64,000 bases of DNA from Azolla caroliniana (Eukaryota; Polypodiophyta). Below the pieces are notes generated by a model. The model made no database searches and was not told the origin of the DNA. It saw nothing but the letters and a program-made list of their open reading frames with translations. A program made the translations under genes and the position numbers. The number at the start of each line of letters is the position of its first letter. Position 1 is the stretch's first letter. The stretch lies in assembly GCA_043228905.1 (NCBI GenBank), contig JBHGNT010000007.1, positions 7,192,001-7,256,000 of the forward strand, written 5' to 3'. Positions 10,642-22,252 of this stretch are shown here, in pieces.

Positions 10642-13052
10642 ATGTGGCATTTTGTCTATGAGAAAAGCCCAGGTTGGGATGGCATTATGAATGAGTTTTG
10701 TAAAGCCTTTGTATCAGAACTCAAAGCTCCTCTAACAATGATATTCCAAGAAATTTGGAGTTTCGGTAAAATGCCTGATTCATGGAAAGTTGTTTTTGTT
10801 AAACTTATACCAAAAGTTGCATCTCCTATACCTTTTGCTCAATGGAGACCGATATCATTAATGGGTGGGATGTATAAGATTTTTGCCAAAGTAATTGCAA
10901 ATAGACTTCAAAAGGTGTTGTCATCTGTGGTCCATCCAATGCAATATGGGTTTATTGAGGGAAGGGACATCCTACATAATATTTAAAATGTGCAAATGGT
11001 AGTGGATTATGCAAAGGAATCCAAACAACATATTGTAATGATACAACTCGACATCGAGAAGGCATATGATCATGTAAGTTGGTCTTTTATTTCTCAACTT
11101 ATGTCTCATATGGGTTTTGGGGAAAGGATGTCTTGAATATCATTGTTGGGGGGATTAGGTGCAGTGTCACACATTGTATTAAATGGTGGAGTTGCTAAGG
11201 CAATACCATTGAAAAGATCACTTAGACAAGGATGCCCATTGAGTCCATTATTATTTGCAATTGCTACAGACCCGATTTGGGTGAAGATGCATGAGTTGGC
11301 AAAACGTGGGGAAATAGTTGGATTAGCTCAACCATCAGGGAAACAATTGATCGCCCAAGCATTGGCTGATGATTCATTTTTATTTCTGAAATCAACACTT
11401 GATAACATGGCTAAAGCCATTGAGGTGTGGAATGTGTTCTCATTAGCGTACGGATTACATATAAATATGCAAAAGTCGATGCTCATTAGATGCACTGACA
11501 ATGATTTGGTTGATCTTGAATGGGGTGGCCAAATAATAGATCAAGGGAGTGTGTGTCAACACTTAGGTTACCCTATTGGTGTTGATGTCTCATCATCACA
11601 AAGTTTGAATTGGATATTGGGAACCATTTTGGACAAATTTATGTATTGGAGGTCTCAGGCACGACCGTTTAGTATTCATCTCAAAGTGGTACAAGCTATA
11701 ATGATTCCAATGATTTCTTATTTTTTGTCATTGTTACCGTGGACAAAGAAATCACTTGATCATTTAGCTCGTTCACCTAAATGTACACTATGGAAGAAAG
11801 AAACAAACCTTGGTATGAGTTGGGTATCATGGAACAATATTTGCACCCCAAAATGGTTAGGGGGTGCTGCTTTACTAAATTTAGAAGATCATATGGTGCC
11901 TCGAAGATTCAATCTTTTGAAAGGTATGTGCATAGGTACCCAACCTTGGGCAGAGATAATTACCTATTTTGTGGAAAAGGTTGGTATTTACTATGGGAAA
12001 ACGAGAATTACAGCTTCGTGGTGGCATGTGGTTAATAGTACTCGGCAATTTAAGTGTTCAGGATCTATTATGGTTCAACAATTGGTGCTTTCTTGGCAAC
12101 GGTGTTTAAATTTGTTTAATTGGAGACCTCATGAGTGCAGAAAAGATATAAATTCATTGGCAACAAAGGTGTTGGCAGCTTCAAGGATATTACACTGGGA
12201 TGGAAAAGAAAGTCTAAATTCACAATTCAATTGAATGGCAAGGCTAGGCTTGGTAACTGTGGAAGATAGCATTTTAGAGTTACGTAGGAAAATGATGGCC
12301 TTTCGGACAATCAAACATAAGTTTCATATACCACGTGGATATGGGTATATTTGGCAATCAATATTGGCATTGCCTAGATTAGTTTTCCCAATTCTAGAGT
12401 TGGTGGTCGAGGAACCATGGAAAGATTGGTCATTTGGTAATGGGAAATCGATTCATGTGGTGCACACTAATGATGTGTACCATAAGTTGGTTGAAGATAG
12501 AGCTTGGTTAACAAATAAGGTTTTGGATACATGGCGCATTACTCGAAATGTGGAGTGGTGGTGTAGAGTTTTAGTTGTAGGGTGGCAGTCTCATCTTCCA
12601 TTTTGTGCAACGGTGTTTCTTTGGCGTGCCATAGTTGGTGGGTTGCCTTTGGCGATGGCCTTAAAACAAAGACATATTTCAAATGGGACATGTTCTTTTT
12701 GTACGGTGGTTGAAGAAGATGCCACACATAGGTTCATTACATGTTCGGTTTCTCAAGCCATTTGGGTGATTATGTCACAAATTTGGGCATCGATAACAGG
12801 AAATATTTTGTCACCTTATAAATGGGTTTTTTTATGGATGAGGATAAAGTTATGCCCACACCATCGTATAAGGTTGTTTTTTATTACCTTAGATATTGGG
12901 GGATGTGGTTTAATTGGACCATGGGAAATGGGTTCTTGTTTGATGGACTTCATGGGGTAACACAACAACTCCGTAGGATGAAAGGGAAATTGATTTGGGC
13001 AATTTTCACAACTATGTTGTATGGGGACGTTGTCCCAAGAGGAGATAGATAG
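10642..13052 (+). pseudogene. LINE (L1-like) ORF2 remnant: reverse transcriptase plus zf-RVT
   Basis: A single reading frame from 10642 to about 12880 is interrupted by only three stops (near 10984, 11134 and 12232). It carries the plant LINE reverse transcriptase: KSPGWDG, the ISLMGGMYKIFAKVIANRL block, [26 protein letters not shown], and the catalytic box as LADD (usual FADD). A later segment, HLPFCATVFLWRAIVGGLP followed by CSFCTVVEEDATHRFITC, is the zf-RVT Cys/His domain. A frameshift near 12885 moves the end into another frame that stops at 13050-13052. The endonuclease and ORF1 are missing, so the copy is 5'-truncated. It is inactive but comparatively well preserved. Confidence 0.88.
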
Positions 13053-13314
13053 ACTTATGTCATCTAGGTTTACAACACTTGAGAGGGGACGTATGATGAG
13101 TAAGAATGGGTGATGGCATAAAAGGAAATACAACAAAAGAATATCATAGAAGCTCAATAGAATCCCCTCCCCCCCGCCCCCCCGAAAAAGAAAAAAATTT
13201 GTACAAAATCATCATGTACATATAGGTACGTGACGACGCTAAGCCCATAGTGTGTATGTATGCGATGGATGAGTGAGACCCATATGAGAAAAGAGAATGA
13301 AGACGACGCAACAT

Positions 13315-13867
13315 TTATCCCACATACAAAAGAAGGCAAATAGATGAAGGCATATATATGAGTAAGTGGAAGAGAGAGAACTTCATCCCGGGTGGTTCTG
13401 TACCTGTAACCCTCACAAGGGGGGATTTGGGGGGCTGTGTGGAGGCATGGCTCCGCTGGGCTAAGGACCGGCAGGCGGCGCATCTGAATGGGCGCGCCCG
13501 CTCCAAGCAGAGAGTGGCGGCGGGCGTCTCGCCGGAGGGTGAGGCGTCCGGCGCCTTGAAGTGGCGGGGTACCGCGTGTAAGGCCGGCGACGGAGCAGCG
13601 ATCACCCTCCTCTCTCGGCGGTGGAGGGGCTAAGGACCGGCAGGCGGCGCATCTGAATGGGCGCGCCCGCTCCAAGCAGAGAGTGGCGGCGGGCGCCTCG
13701 CCGGAGGGTGAGGCGTCCGGCGCCTTGAAGTGGCGGGGTACCGCGTGTAAGGCCGGCGACGGAGCAGCGATCACCCTCCTCTCTCGGCGGTGGAGGGACC
13801 ACGCCGCCCTTGCGCCCCTGCTGACCATCCTCTCAGAGCCGCCACTGTCCGCCACGGCCTCCCCCAA
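13315..13867 (-). other. Unrecognised Ala/Arg-rich ORF in the GC-rich core, copy 1
   Basis: The minus strand is open from an ATG at 13867 (MGEAVADSGG...) through an Ala/Arg/Pro-rich stretch with words such as RGARAAWSLHRRE and AAPSPALHAVPR. The 169-bp tandem duplication then shifts the frame. The composition is like the 5' end of a gene for an organelle-targeted protein, but it gives no recognisable domain, and high GC alone can keep frames open. The equivalent frame in copy 2 (22833-22450) is longer and undisturbed. It may be a host gene fragment captured by a transposon. Confidence 0.3.
13461..13798. repeat. 169-bp tandem duplication in the GC-rich core
   Basis: Two nearly identical 169-bp units, 13461-13629 and 13630-13798, start with ctaaggaccggcagg and end with cggtggaggg. 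The second copy of the larger segment (22.6-22.8 kb) has one unit only, so the duplication followed the split of the two copies. Because 169 is not a multiple of three, the duplication shifts every reading frame through the core. Confidence 0.88.
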
Positions 13868-15020
13868 CCAAACCTTTTTCTTCTGCTTCTTCTTCCTTCT
13901 TCGTTTGTCTGTCTCCCAAACACCTTTTCTTCTTCTTTGACTTCGATCGAGTTAGGATGTTGTATATAGTGAGTGCAGTGGGGTAATCGTGGATGTTGGT
14001 TTACAACATGAAAAGGATGATGATGATGATGGTTTTTAGGGTTTTGAATTGTTTAAATTCAAATTTTCGTGTGTGCAAAAATAGTTGTGATTATTATTAT
14101 TAAATGGTTTCATCTAGTTTCAAATTTTGCTTTCCCTTTCTCGTGACAATTTGATTTCACATTTCCCGTAATGATTTCGTTTAAATGGCTTCTTGGTAGG
14201 TAGCTCTTAAACAATTCGGTATATAGCTTTTTTATTTGGTTTCAATGGCTCCTTGGTAGCTCTTACAAACTTTGGTTTCAAGTCCAAGAAATCAAAACAT
14301 TAAGTTAAAAATAATAAATCATTGACACCAATCAATCGTAGTTTGAGAACCCAAATTGAATCGAATCTTTTAAGAATATTCGAACCCATAATAACTTTAG
14401 CTTGACTTAAACCAACAATGTTCATAACTACCCAAATGTGATCCACAATCATTCATGAGTTCGAGTAGGCATCCAAAATGGTGTCACGACCATGAATGTT
14501 GAGTAGAACCATTCGGGACTTGAACCAAGGAAGAGATGACTTCAATAATGTGGTGTTGTCAATGAAGGATTGTGGAGTTTATGTTTCTTGATTGGTGGTG
14601 CAACCATTGTGTACCAAGGACAATTTGATACAATTCACCCTTCTATGTGCATTGTGTGGTTTGAATAGGTAGATAAGGGCATATGAGAAATAAATGTCCA
14701 TGTATGTGTTTTTGTGCGTGCTGATATTGTATGTCGTTGTTGAGTTGACTTATATAAGTATTTTTAACTTTATGTGCCTAAATATGAGCATTTGCGATTA
14801 TGAGATATTATTGATATGTGAATGTTTATTTGTGCATGTGAGTGTCTTGAAGTGTTGAGAGTGCTTGGAAGTAGGTGTAAATGTGTGATTAGGTGTTTCA
14901 ATGCTAAATTTTATGAGAGAAGCCTAGAAGAGTTTAGGAAACAAATTTTAGTTATGCATGTATTTTATTTATAGAGGAGGGGTATTTTTGGATCACAAAC
15001 CCTAGGATTACTGGTAGTTA

Positions 15021-16049
15021 TAAGTTGCCAAGTTATAGGTTGAACTTTGAGCATTGTTGTGAGGTCATGTCTGTGAATCGGGAATGCATTGGGCCCCTAT
15101 TCCTTAGTGGAGTGAGCATGTTCCCACTATTGAGTAGCACCTTCACAGAATTGAATTCTACAAGGTTTTATACCGTTGTGAGCTTGATTTCCATGAATAT
15201 AGATATTCTTTTGTGCACTTTTGTGACTAAGCAATTGTTTCCTTCCATGTTTGATCATTGTCCGGATTGGATGAACATGCACCCGTTTTGATAGCCCTCT
15301 CCTACACCAAAGACACCCTCAATACTACAAGTCTAGTGGTGCAAAGCTTCTGTGATGCACACACAAGACAACTGCTAGCAAGCACCGAATGGGTAGTTTA
15401 GGCAAGGACCATTAATTGAACACCCAGACCGGTTCGCCCGACACTCCCCACTATCCTTCCACAACAACTGTCACTCTCTTAAATCGGATCACATCTAGCG
15501 GAACTTGAACACGATAGATATTACTGAGGTTAGGTTGGGGGAGTACGATCTTGTATGGGACTTATGAGGGTCACTATCACGATTCTTAAGAGGCCGAGGA
15601 AGTTCTCTCTCACTTCATTGATTTTGAAGAAGACCAAATTCCAATCTATGTCTTGTGAGGTGAACAACACAAATCCACAACGGGATACTAAGGACGACCA
15701 AGCAAACCCGAGCTAAAGTGTTTTAATTGCCAATGTCCACTTATGGTGGGTGAGTGCCCAACAAAACACGAATACTACAATCACATGGCACAAAGAATGC
15801 GGTATACTCAACACAAGATGCCTCCATCACAACAACTAGTGAACCACCTAAACCAATAGACACAAGAGCTTATTGTGATGTTCCAACGAGAAGTGTCATG
15901 CCCAGGATGTGAACGAGAACCTCTAGTGGCCCGAGAAAAGAAGAGAATGGGCATAACTTGCTCTCAATACTCCCATCAACGATGAAAACTAATGTTTTCA
16001 CACATACCCAAAGAATTTTTCACAATCTCCAACATCAAGAGTAGGGACC
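15021..16049. other. Intergenic or transposon interior, possible gag scrap
   Basis: There is no intact gene. Around 15713-15860 one plus frame reads ELKCFNCQCPLMVGECPTK and then runs about 30 more codons to a stop. This is reminiscent of a retroelement zinc knuckle (CFNC...ECP) but lacks the expected histidine. If the two 1.9 kb copies are LTRs of one element, this would be its internal region. The rest is unassigned. Confidence 0.3.
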
Positions 16050-16380
16050 AATGTGTGGAATATGGGTTCATAATCAACGTATTCACACTATCCCTTTGGA
16101 TAGATGAGGTTTAGGACAATTATGTCAAAGGGCAGTTGCCCTAGCCTAGTCAGTATATAACTGGCTTTGTAACCTAGTTCATGATGATGTTGATAGTGCC
16201 ATTCTTGTATTGTAACCTTTGGAATAAGACAGTTACATTGTGTGCCTCTTTGTCTCTCTCTCACACTTTGTCTCCTTGATCTTGCTTCAACTTGTTAACT
16301 TGGTGGTCTTCTTAACATAGATGATGTTCTTGTTTACGCATTGATGGTCTTAGTCTCCAACATATGGTATTAGAGCTTGG
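16050..16380 (+). mobile_element. Copia 5' LTR end with tRNA-iMet primer-binding site
   Basis: A primer-binding site TGGTATTAGAGCTTGG lies at 16365-16380, one mismatch from the common initiator tRNA-Met site TGGTATCAGAGC. Just before it the sequence ends CTCCAACA, as LTRs of this kind do. A TATA-like cagtatataac occurs near 16150. The left edge is approximate: tgtgtggaatatggg near 16050 is the best start by eye. Only a short leader follows before other LTR sequence, so the body is lost. Confidence 0.6.
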
Positions 16381-16439
16381 TTTTATATTCTTTTGCTGGC
16401 CGCCACCTGTCTTCAACAACATCCTTGTGCTTGTCTTCT

Positions 16440-16941
16440 TGAAGACCCTGAGTTCAGCAATCAAGATCGACCAACGAGTCGACTTGGTAGTCGACTAGAT
16501 GGATGGAATGAAGAGTCGACCAGTCGAGTAGACTAGATCGATCAGTAAGTCAAAGGACAATAGGTGGACTAGTCGGGTTGACCAGATGGTTGAAAACAAG
16601 GCCGATTAGTCAAGCTATCTGGATAGTTGAATACACTAGACTGTCGACTTGTGGGTCGGATAGTCGGGTCGACCAATTGGCTGATTAACTATTATTATAA
16701 TATAATAATACCTTATTCACATCTATAAATATGTAGAGCAAGGGCAAACTTTGTGTAGAGCGGTAAGGGTGGAACAGTGTTGTAGTAGTGTAATATAGTA
16801 GTGCTACAGAGCAAAGGAAACTTGCCAATACCCTTAGTAGGTATTCTCTGGTCGGAAAGCAAAACAGAGTTGCATTTCACTCAAGACAGCCAAGGAGAAG
16901 AGAATGTGCACTAGAATTAGTCCACACGGATGTATGCTATT
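16440..16941 (+). mobile_element. LTR fragment with GTCGAC-type short repeats
   Basis: Short variable repeats built on gtcgac and agtcgacc words (16470-16680) precede a TATA-like tctataaatatgtagagc and then agggcaaact, the same U3-R layout as in the LTR that interrupts it at 16942. It appears to be the front part of a related LTR cut by the next insertion. Limits are approximate. Confidence 0.45.
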
Positions 16942-17512
16942 GTTGGGAAAATAGGTCCCTCCGGATGGGAAGAGTATGAGCCGAATTGAATAGAGAGTCA
17001 CAAGAAATTTGGCCAAGGCCGAAATAAAAAATAAAAAATAAAAAATCGAATGATCGATTTAGTAGCCAATTCGGGAGACTAATTTTATAACTAGTCTTAA
17101 TGTGCCCATGTGGGCCACATTTGTAAATAGCCCAGAAAGTTATATCAGTATAAATACAACTAGGGCAAACTTTATGGTATAGTTGTGAGTCATTATTGTT
17201 GTATAGTTATAGTGTGTAGTTGCCTCTATACTTGTGAGTGAGAGAGAGTGAGAGTAGGAACTCTGTCGCCGTTTGTTTGACAAAGACGAGCTCGAGGTTG
17301 TTGCCTCCGAGTCTCCCTGTACTCCTCTCCGTACACATAGTGATTTGTTTCTTGGGGTTTGTGGACCCCTGTGGTTTTTCCCTTTCGGGTTTTCCACGTA
17401 AACATTATGTGTCTCTACTCTCTGTTATCTGTTTTGTTTGTACACTATCTTTCACGTTCTTTGCACCCGCATTCTCATACGAAGCAACTGGTTGTGGTCG
17501 GATCAATTCTCA
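16942..17512 (+). mobile_element. Copia LTR, same family as 38782-39741
   Basis: Begins TGTTGGGAAAATAGGTCCCTC and ends TCTCAACA. It shares with the solo LTR at 38782-39741 the opening, a TATA box (agtataaatacaac near 17147), agggcaaact just downstream, a GAG-rich stretch, CGAGGTTGTTGC, GTGGTTTTTCCC and a terminal GGTTGTGG. U3 is shorter here and lacks the 54-bp repeats. Integrase coding follows immediately with no leader, gag or protease, so an internal deletion or recombination joined LTR to pol. Confidence 0.72.
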
Positions 17513-19090
17513 ACAATTATGTGGATGCTCATTCACATAGTGGTGGACAATACTTCGTAACATTCATTGACGACTACAATGGAAAGTTCTGGGCTTTCTT
17601 GCTAAAATCAAAAGATCAAGTGCTATCAGTCTTTAAGGAATTTCAAGCTAGAGCTGAAAGGGAGTCTGGTGGAAAGTTGAAGGTTGTCTGGACTGACAAT
17701 GGTGACGAGTACAAATGATAGTTTGAGGAGTATTGCAAGACCCAAGGCATAAGGCTAGAATATACGATACCTAAGACCCCTGAACTTAATGGTCTTGCAG
17801 AGAGGATGAATCGAATAATAAGGGAAAGAGTGAGGAGCATGTTCTCACATGCAAAGCTTCTAGCATCGTATTGGGCTGAAGTTATGTTGACAACAGCCTA
17901 TCTAATTAACATGTCTCCCTTAGTGCCCCTAAAAGGTGATGTCCCACGTGTGTGGATAGGTAAAGATGTGTGTTATCGACACTTGAAAGTGTTCGGATGC
18001 CTGTCATATATGCATGTTGCTAAGGATCAGAGGTTGAAGCTCGACAACAAGTCGAAACCATGCATATTCCTAGGGTATTCAAAGGATGAATTCGACTACA
18101 AGTTGTGGGATATACTCCACAAGAAAGTGGTGAGGAGTCAAGGCATAGTATTTATGGAAGACAAGACTATTGAAGACTGGAAACAGTAGAAGTTGGAGTT
18201 GTCTTCCTTGTCGACTCCCACTTCTATGGACTCAGGACTAGTCGTCTCTACACAATCGGCTTATATGAGACAACCAATCGACATAGTTGAATCTGAATCA
18301 GTCGACTCAGAGCCACTGACTATTACATATGAGTCGGAATTGGCTGACCTACCGAGATTGATTGAGGAATACGAGTCAGAGCTAGATGATCTTTAGCAAC
18401 CGACAAATACATATGACGTCGAGCCGAATAAAGAGTCGACAAAAACAACATGACCTAAGTTGACCATGGGAGATAGACGATATCCATTTAGACAAAGGAG
18501 AGCACCATCTCGATATGCTAGCCAATATGTTTTATTGACTGATGACGATTAGCTAAAAAGTTACGAAGAAGCCATGGCAGGAGAAGTGGCAAAGAGCAAT
18601 GCAAGATGAAATGGACTCCTTGTATGAAAATTACACTTATGACTTGGTAGAATTACCGAAAGGTAAGAGAGCCTTGAGAAACAAAGGGGTCTTCAAGCTG
18701 AAAAATGGGGAAGATGATAACTCACCTAGATACAAGGCCCGAATTGTAGTAAAGGGATTTCAACAGAAGAAAGGGCTCAACTTTGATCAGATTTTTGCAC
18801 CAGTCGTAAAGATGACATCCATTCAAACAATGTTAAGTATTGCTGCCAGTATGAATATGTAAATAGAGCAATTGGATGTAAAAACAACATTCCTATATGG
18901 GAATTTGATGAAGAAATCTATATCCTACAAACCGAAGGTTTTGTGGAGAAATGAATATGCCGCAACCCGAAGAGCTTGTATGGTCTGAAGCAAGCTCCTC
19001 GCCAATGGTATAAGAAGTTTGAATCCTTCATGTTGGAACATGGATTCCATAAAACACAAGCTGATTATTGTGTGTTTGTCAAAGGTATAA
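17513..19090 (+). pseudogene. Copia pol remnant: integrase and partial reverse transcriptase
   Basis: The integrase core is read as SGGQYFVTFIDDYNGKFWAF, then WTDNGDEYK, a TGA stop at 17716, and continues in the same frame with ELNGLAERMNRIIRERVRSM, the catalytic glutamate region. GCLSYMHV and CIFLGYSKDEFDYKLWD follow, typical of the C-terminal integrase. Further stops occur at 18187 and 18394. A frameshift near 18590 leads into the RT start: LPKGKRALRN, YKARIVVKGF, FDQIFAPVVKMTSIQTMLSIAAS, and after more breaks SLYGLKQAPRQWY. The catalytic YVDD box and RNase H are missing, as the copy is cut near 19090. Inactive. Confidence 0.88.
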
Positions 19091-19109
19091 TGATGGCGTC
19101 TTCTTGATT

Positions 19110-19590
19110 CTCATGCTATAGCTATTGTTAGTAGCTAGTTAGCTACTGCCATCCGGTTGTAGCTTTGGCCAATAGCTAGCTAGTTATTATTAGTAGCTAG
19201 TTAGCTATTACCATCCGGTTGTAGCTAATTAGCTATGATAATCCGGTTGTAGGTTTGGCTAGTAGCTAGTTAGTTATTGCTAGTAACTAGTTAGTTATTG
19301 CTAGTAACTAGTTAGTTATTGCTAGTAACTAGTTAGCTATTGCTAGTAGCAAGTTCGCTATTACTGATAGCTAGTTAGTTATTGCCAGTAGCTAGTTAGC
19401 TATTGCTAGTAGTTAGTTAGCTATTACCAATAACTAGTTAGTTACTGCCATTTGCTTGTAGCTAATTAGCTATGATCATCGGTTGTAGCTTTGGCCAGTA
19501 GCTAGTTAGCTATTCCCACTAGCTAGTTAGCTATTACCGATAACTACTTAGCTATTACTAGTAGCTAGCTAGCTACTCGCCCGTCCATTC
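19110..19590. repeat. GCTA-rich minisatellite
   Basis: Imperfect units of roughly 20-30 bp built on tagtagctagttagctattgc repeat across about 480 bp, interspersed with a longer ccatccggttgtagct unit. A shorter relative of the same array occurs at 56550-56765 in intron 2 of the IQD gene. AGCT and CTAG palindromes make it capable of many small hairpins. Confidence 0.8.
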
Positions 19591-19599
19591 TTTCTAACC

Positions 19600-21605
19600 G
19601 CCTTTGCTACCGTCTCTGTCATTGTCTGTCGACCGCCCGCTGTCTTATCATTGTTTTCATCTCTGTTGCTTTTTTGGCGTCAATGTCGTCGTCTCGTCGC
19701 TCCCGGTCATTCTGTTCATTTGTCTGGCCCGTTCCGGTGTCGCCATTGCCGTCGTCGTCGCTTGCCCGTCTTTATCCGGACCTATCCACTGGCTTCGTTT
19801 CCGTTTCCACCATTCTTCGGAGCTTGTCTTTTTCCTTCAATAGCTTCTCTCTTTCCTCCTTCAGCCAGTCGTTGTTCAATTGACTCTTCCGGAGACATTC
19901 CTCAGTCCTCTGTTTCTCTTCTTCGGCTGTCTTCCTCTGTGCTCTCTCTTTCTCCCTTAATGCTTCTTGAGTGGGTAGTTCCTCCCTTAGTGTTAGCATT
20001 TCCTATTCCCACTCAACATCTTTTACCGGGGTGTTGGCCTCCGGTTGTGCATCCGTTTTCGGAGCTTCCTTCTGTAGATTGGTCGGTTCTACCGGCTTTG
20101 TTCCGGAGGCTGTGTTTTGGCCCATCTTTGACATGAGGACCCCGAACTCCTTAGCCCTTGCCAACTCCTCCTCTAGCCTCCGAATCTGATTCCTGGCCTT
20201 ATCCAACTCGTCAGTGGTTGTCAGCAATTGTTCCACTCGGCGCCGCTCCACTCGTTGTTCTTCATCCATCTGGTCCGCCACACCGGATATCTGCTTGCCA
20301 AGACATTCTAACCATTGTCGGCAAGTTCCGTGTTGTGTGATTGTAATGAACTGATGCACTAGCTCTGGTCGCAATTCTTCCTCCTCCTAAGCCATTGTCC
20401 AAACGATGCTTCTTGCTCCGGTGTCCCCTCCGGTTGGCGTTCCTCTTGTTGATATTGCCCTAGAAGACCCGATCAGGTAAGTCTTTTTGTAACTAGTTCC
20501 TGTTGAATTGTTGCCACCGCTTTTGGTCTTGTTACTAACTCGGCCTCCGTGCTGGGTTCCACCACCGATGAGCGGGGAATCGGTGTGTTGTCCTTTTCCA
20601 GACCTGATCCTTCCCCATTCTACTCACTGTTGTGCTTCCTTGGGCAATGTTGGAGGGTTTCGGCTGGTTCTTCCTCAGCCTCCTCTTCCATGATTTCTTG
20701 GTGTACCCTTCGTACCAGGTCTTCCTAGTCCCTGTCATGCCGTCACAACTTTATCTTGATTGGTGTCGCCACCTTTTCCTGAACTTTATCCACTAGCTCC
20801 TGCATCCGGTTTGCCTATGCTTCCTCTTCCCTCCAAGAAAATTCTCCTGCTGTCCATCCAGGGGTGTGTTTCGCTAGGAGCTGCTGTCATTTGGATGACT
20901 ATTTGGTGTAGTTTCTAGCCGGGCTCGCTTCTTTGGCTTGATGACTCGTGTTGGGGGTATCAATAGTGTTAGCCACTATGCTAATCCGCCCCATGCCTTC
21001 TTCCCATCCATTTTGGATGCTATTCTTGCATGTAACGAGTCAACCACAATCACCGACCAATCCACCTTGAGGCCTTCGAATGTTGCGATTATGAATCTGG
21101 CCCTGTTTTTCGGCATGGCAGGTGCTCGAGGGTGCACAAATTCATATTCCAACAGGACAAGAGCTACTTCCCGGAACAGGGGATTCTCGCCACGTTGTGT
21201 CCAGTAAGCCTTGCTAGCTATGGAGTATTCGCTAAAGTACTTGGTCAGGATTTCTGTGGACAGATTTTCGATGGAGCACATGCCTCTGGCAGGTAACCCA
21301 AAGAGGGCATGCACTGTGCCTTCAGAGATTTTGTTGAGGTCGATCATTGCTGGGACCTTCTTCGGTTGCGGTTGTGCAGTTGGGCTTGGTTGGTTGCCTG
21401 TGCTCGTCTGGAAATCTGCGCACTCTATTGTGCTCTCAAGATCTTGCGTTCGCGAAATGAGACTCCTCCATTCATCCGGAAGTTCTATGCCCCCATTTTT
21501 CGCCGCCGCCTTTTCTTGACTCCCACGCATGCTCGACGTGTACAATAATAGCATGATGACACCGCAAAGGTGAGCTTTAAATGGGTTGACGTCACACCTT
21601 TTCAT
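19600..21605 (-). pseudogene. Unrecognised transposon-like ORF with coiled-coil segments (broken)
   Basis: Three minus-strand pieces read in order. First, 21605-20976 (209 residues) is globular-looking: SEGTVHALFGLPARG, EILTKYFSEYSIASKAYWTQ, REVALVLLEYEFVHPRAPAM and GLKVDWSVIVVDSLHARIAS. After 500-odd bases with stops comes 20374-20003, a charged heptad-like stretch (EQRVERRRVEQLL, RRLEEELARAKE), then 19999-19772, Glu/Arg/Lys-rich coiled coil. Stops and frameshifts separate them, so the gene is dead. The layout (helical domain with a vDWs-type motif, then coiled coil) recalls plant-mobile-domain or putative plant transposon ORFs carried by LTR elements, but I cannot name the family. GC content is higher than the surroundings. 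Confidence 0.5.
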
Positions 21606-22252
21606 TGTGACCGTTCAAAATCTCGAATAATATATTATTCTTCTTTTTTCCGCATGCAACTTCTGTATGATATCTTTTTTCACTAGGTACGGCTAGAAGT
21701 ACCTCACCGTACTGAGTGACGTTAGGTCATTCATTGGTGCCTCACTAGACTGGCTCCGTAGTCGACGGAAGTTCACCGGTCACTGCGTCATCACCGGTTT
21801 TCTGGTTCTGCCGTTCCTCCGGTTTTTGGAACGGGTTCATGGAGCAGAAAGTAAGTGGGATGTGTGTTGCATCCAAGATGGTGAAGATGCCAAGTTATCC
21901 CAAAATGTGGGGTCAATGAAAAAGTATAAACATCATGATGGTTGAATTCTAGGTGGTTTGCTAGAGGGATCAAATACTTTGTAGAACCAACAAGTTGGAC
22001 TATTGCATGGATGTAAAGTGGACTTGTCCTTCATCTTTTAATTGTAGAGGTATGGTAAGAAGAATAGGTTCACCTTGGTTTTGACTTTGAAGTTGGTTTG
22101 GTAACCGAATACATGTGCGAATAATGACTCTACCCCCAAATGATAGATAAACTTTCTTTTGGGACATTGCATTGACCACTACACAATGTAAAGGGGGTTG
22201 TATTACATATATGAAAATATAAGAATCTAATGTAGTTCGACATAAGTCAACT
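21606..22252. other. Spacer between the unrecognised ORF and the second 1.9 kb copy
   Basis: No gene is supported. The left part (21640-21860) is moderately GC-rich and would be the upstream region of the minus-strand ORF; the right part is AT-rich. A minus-strand frame at 22299-22000 is open but is not recognisable. Confidence 0.35.

Larger units (their letters stand above)
13126..15020. repeat. Duplicated 1.9 kb segment with GC-rich core, copy 1
   Basis: This segment matches 22253-24073 in the same orientation over nearly its whole length, with few differences visible. It has a GC-rich core (about 13380-13870) in otherwise AT-rich DNA, followed by about 1.1 kb of AT-rich sequence. Copy 1 differs by a 169-bp tandem duplication in the core. 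I find no clean terminal repeats, primer-binding site or target duplication. It could be a pair of LTRs of one large element (the copies are direct and 7.2 kb apart), a Helitron-like carrier, or a segmental duplication. I do not recognise its family. Confidence 0.75.

Noticed and set aside
19651-20189. Plus-strand Ser/Pro-rich ORFs
   Set aside because: Antisense to the minus-strand coiled-coil ORF; composition is that of a reverse translation.
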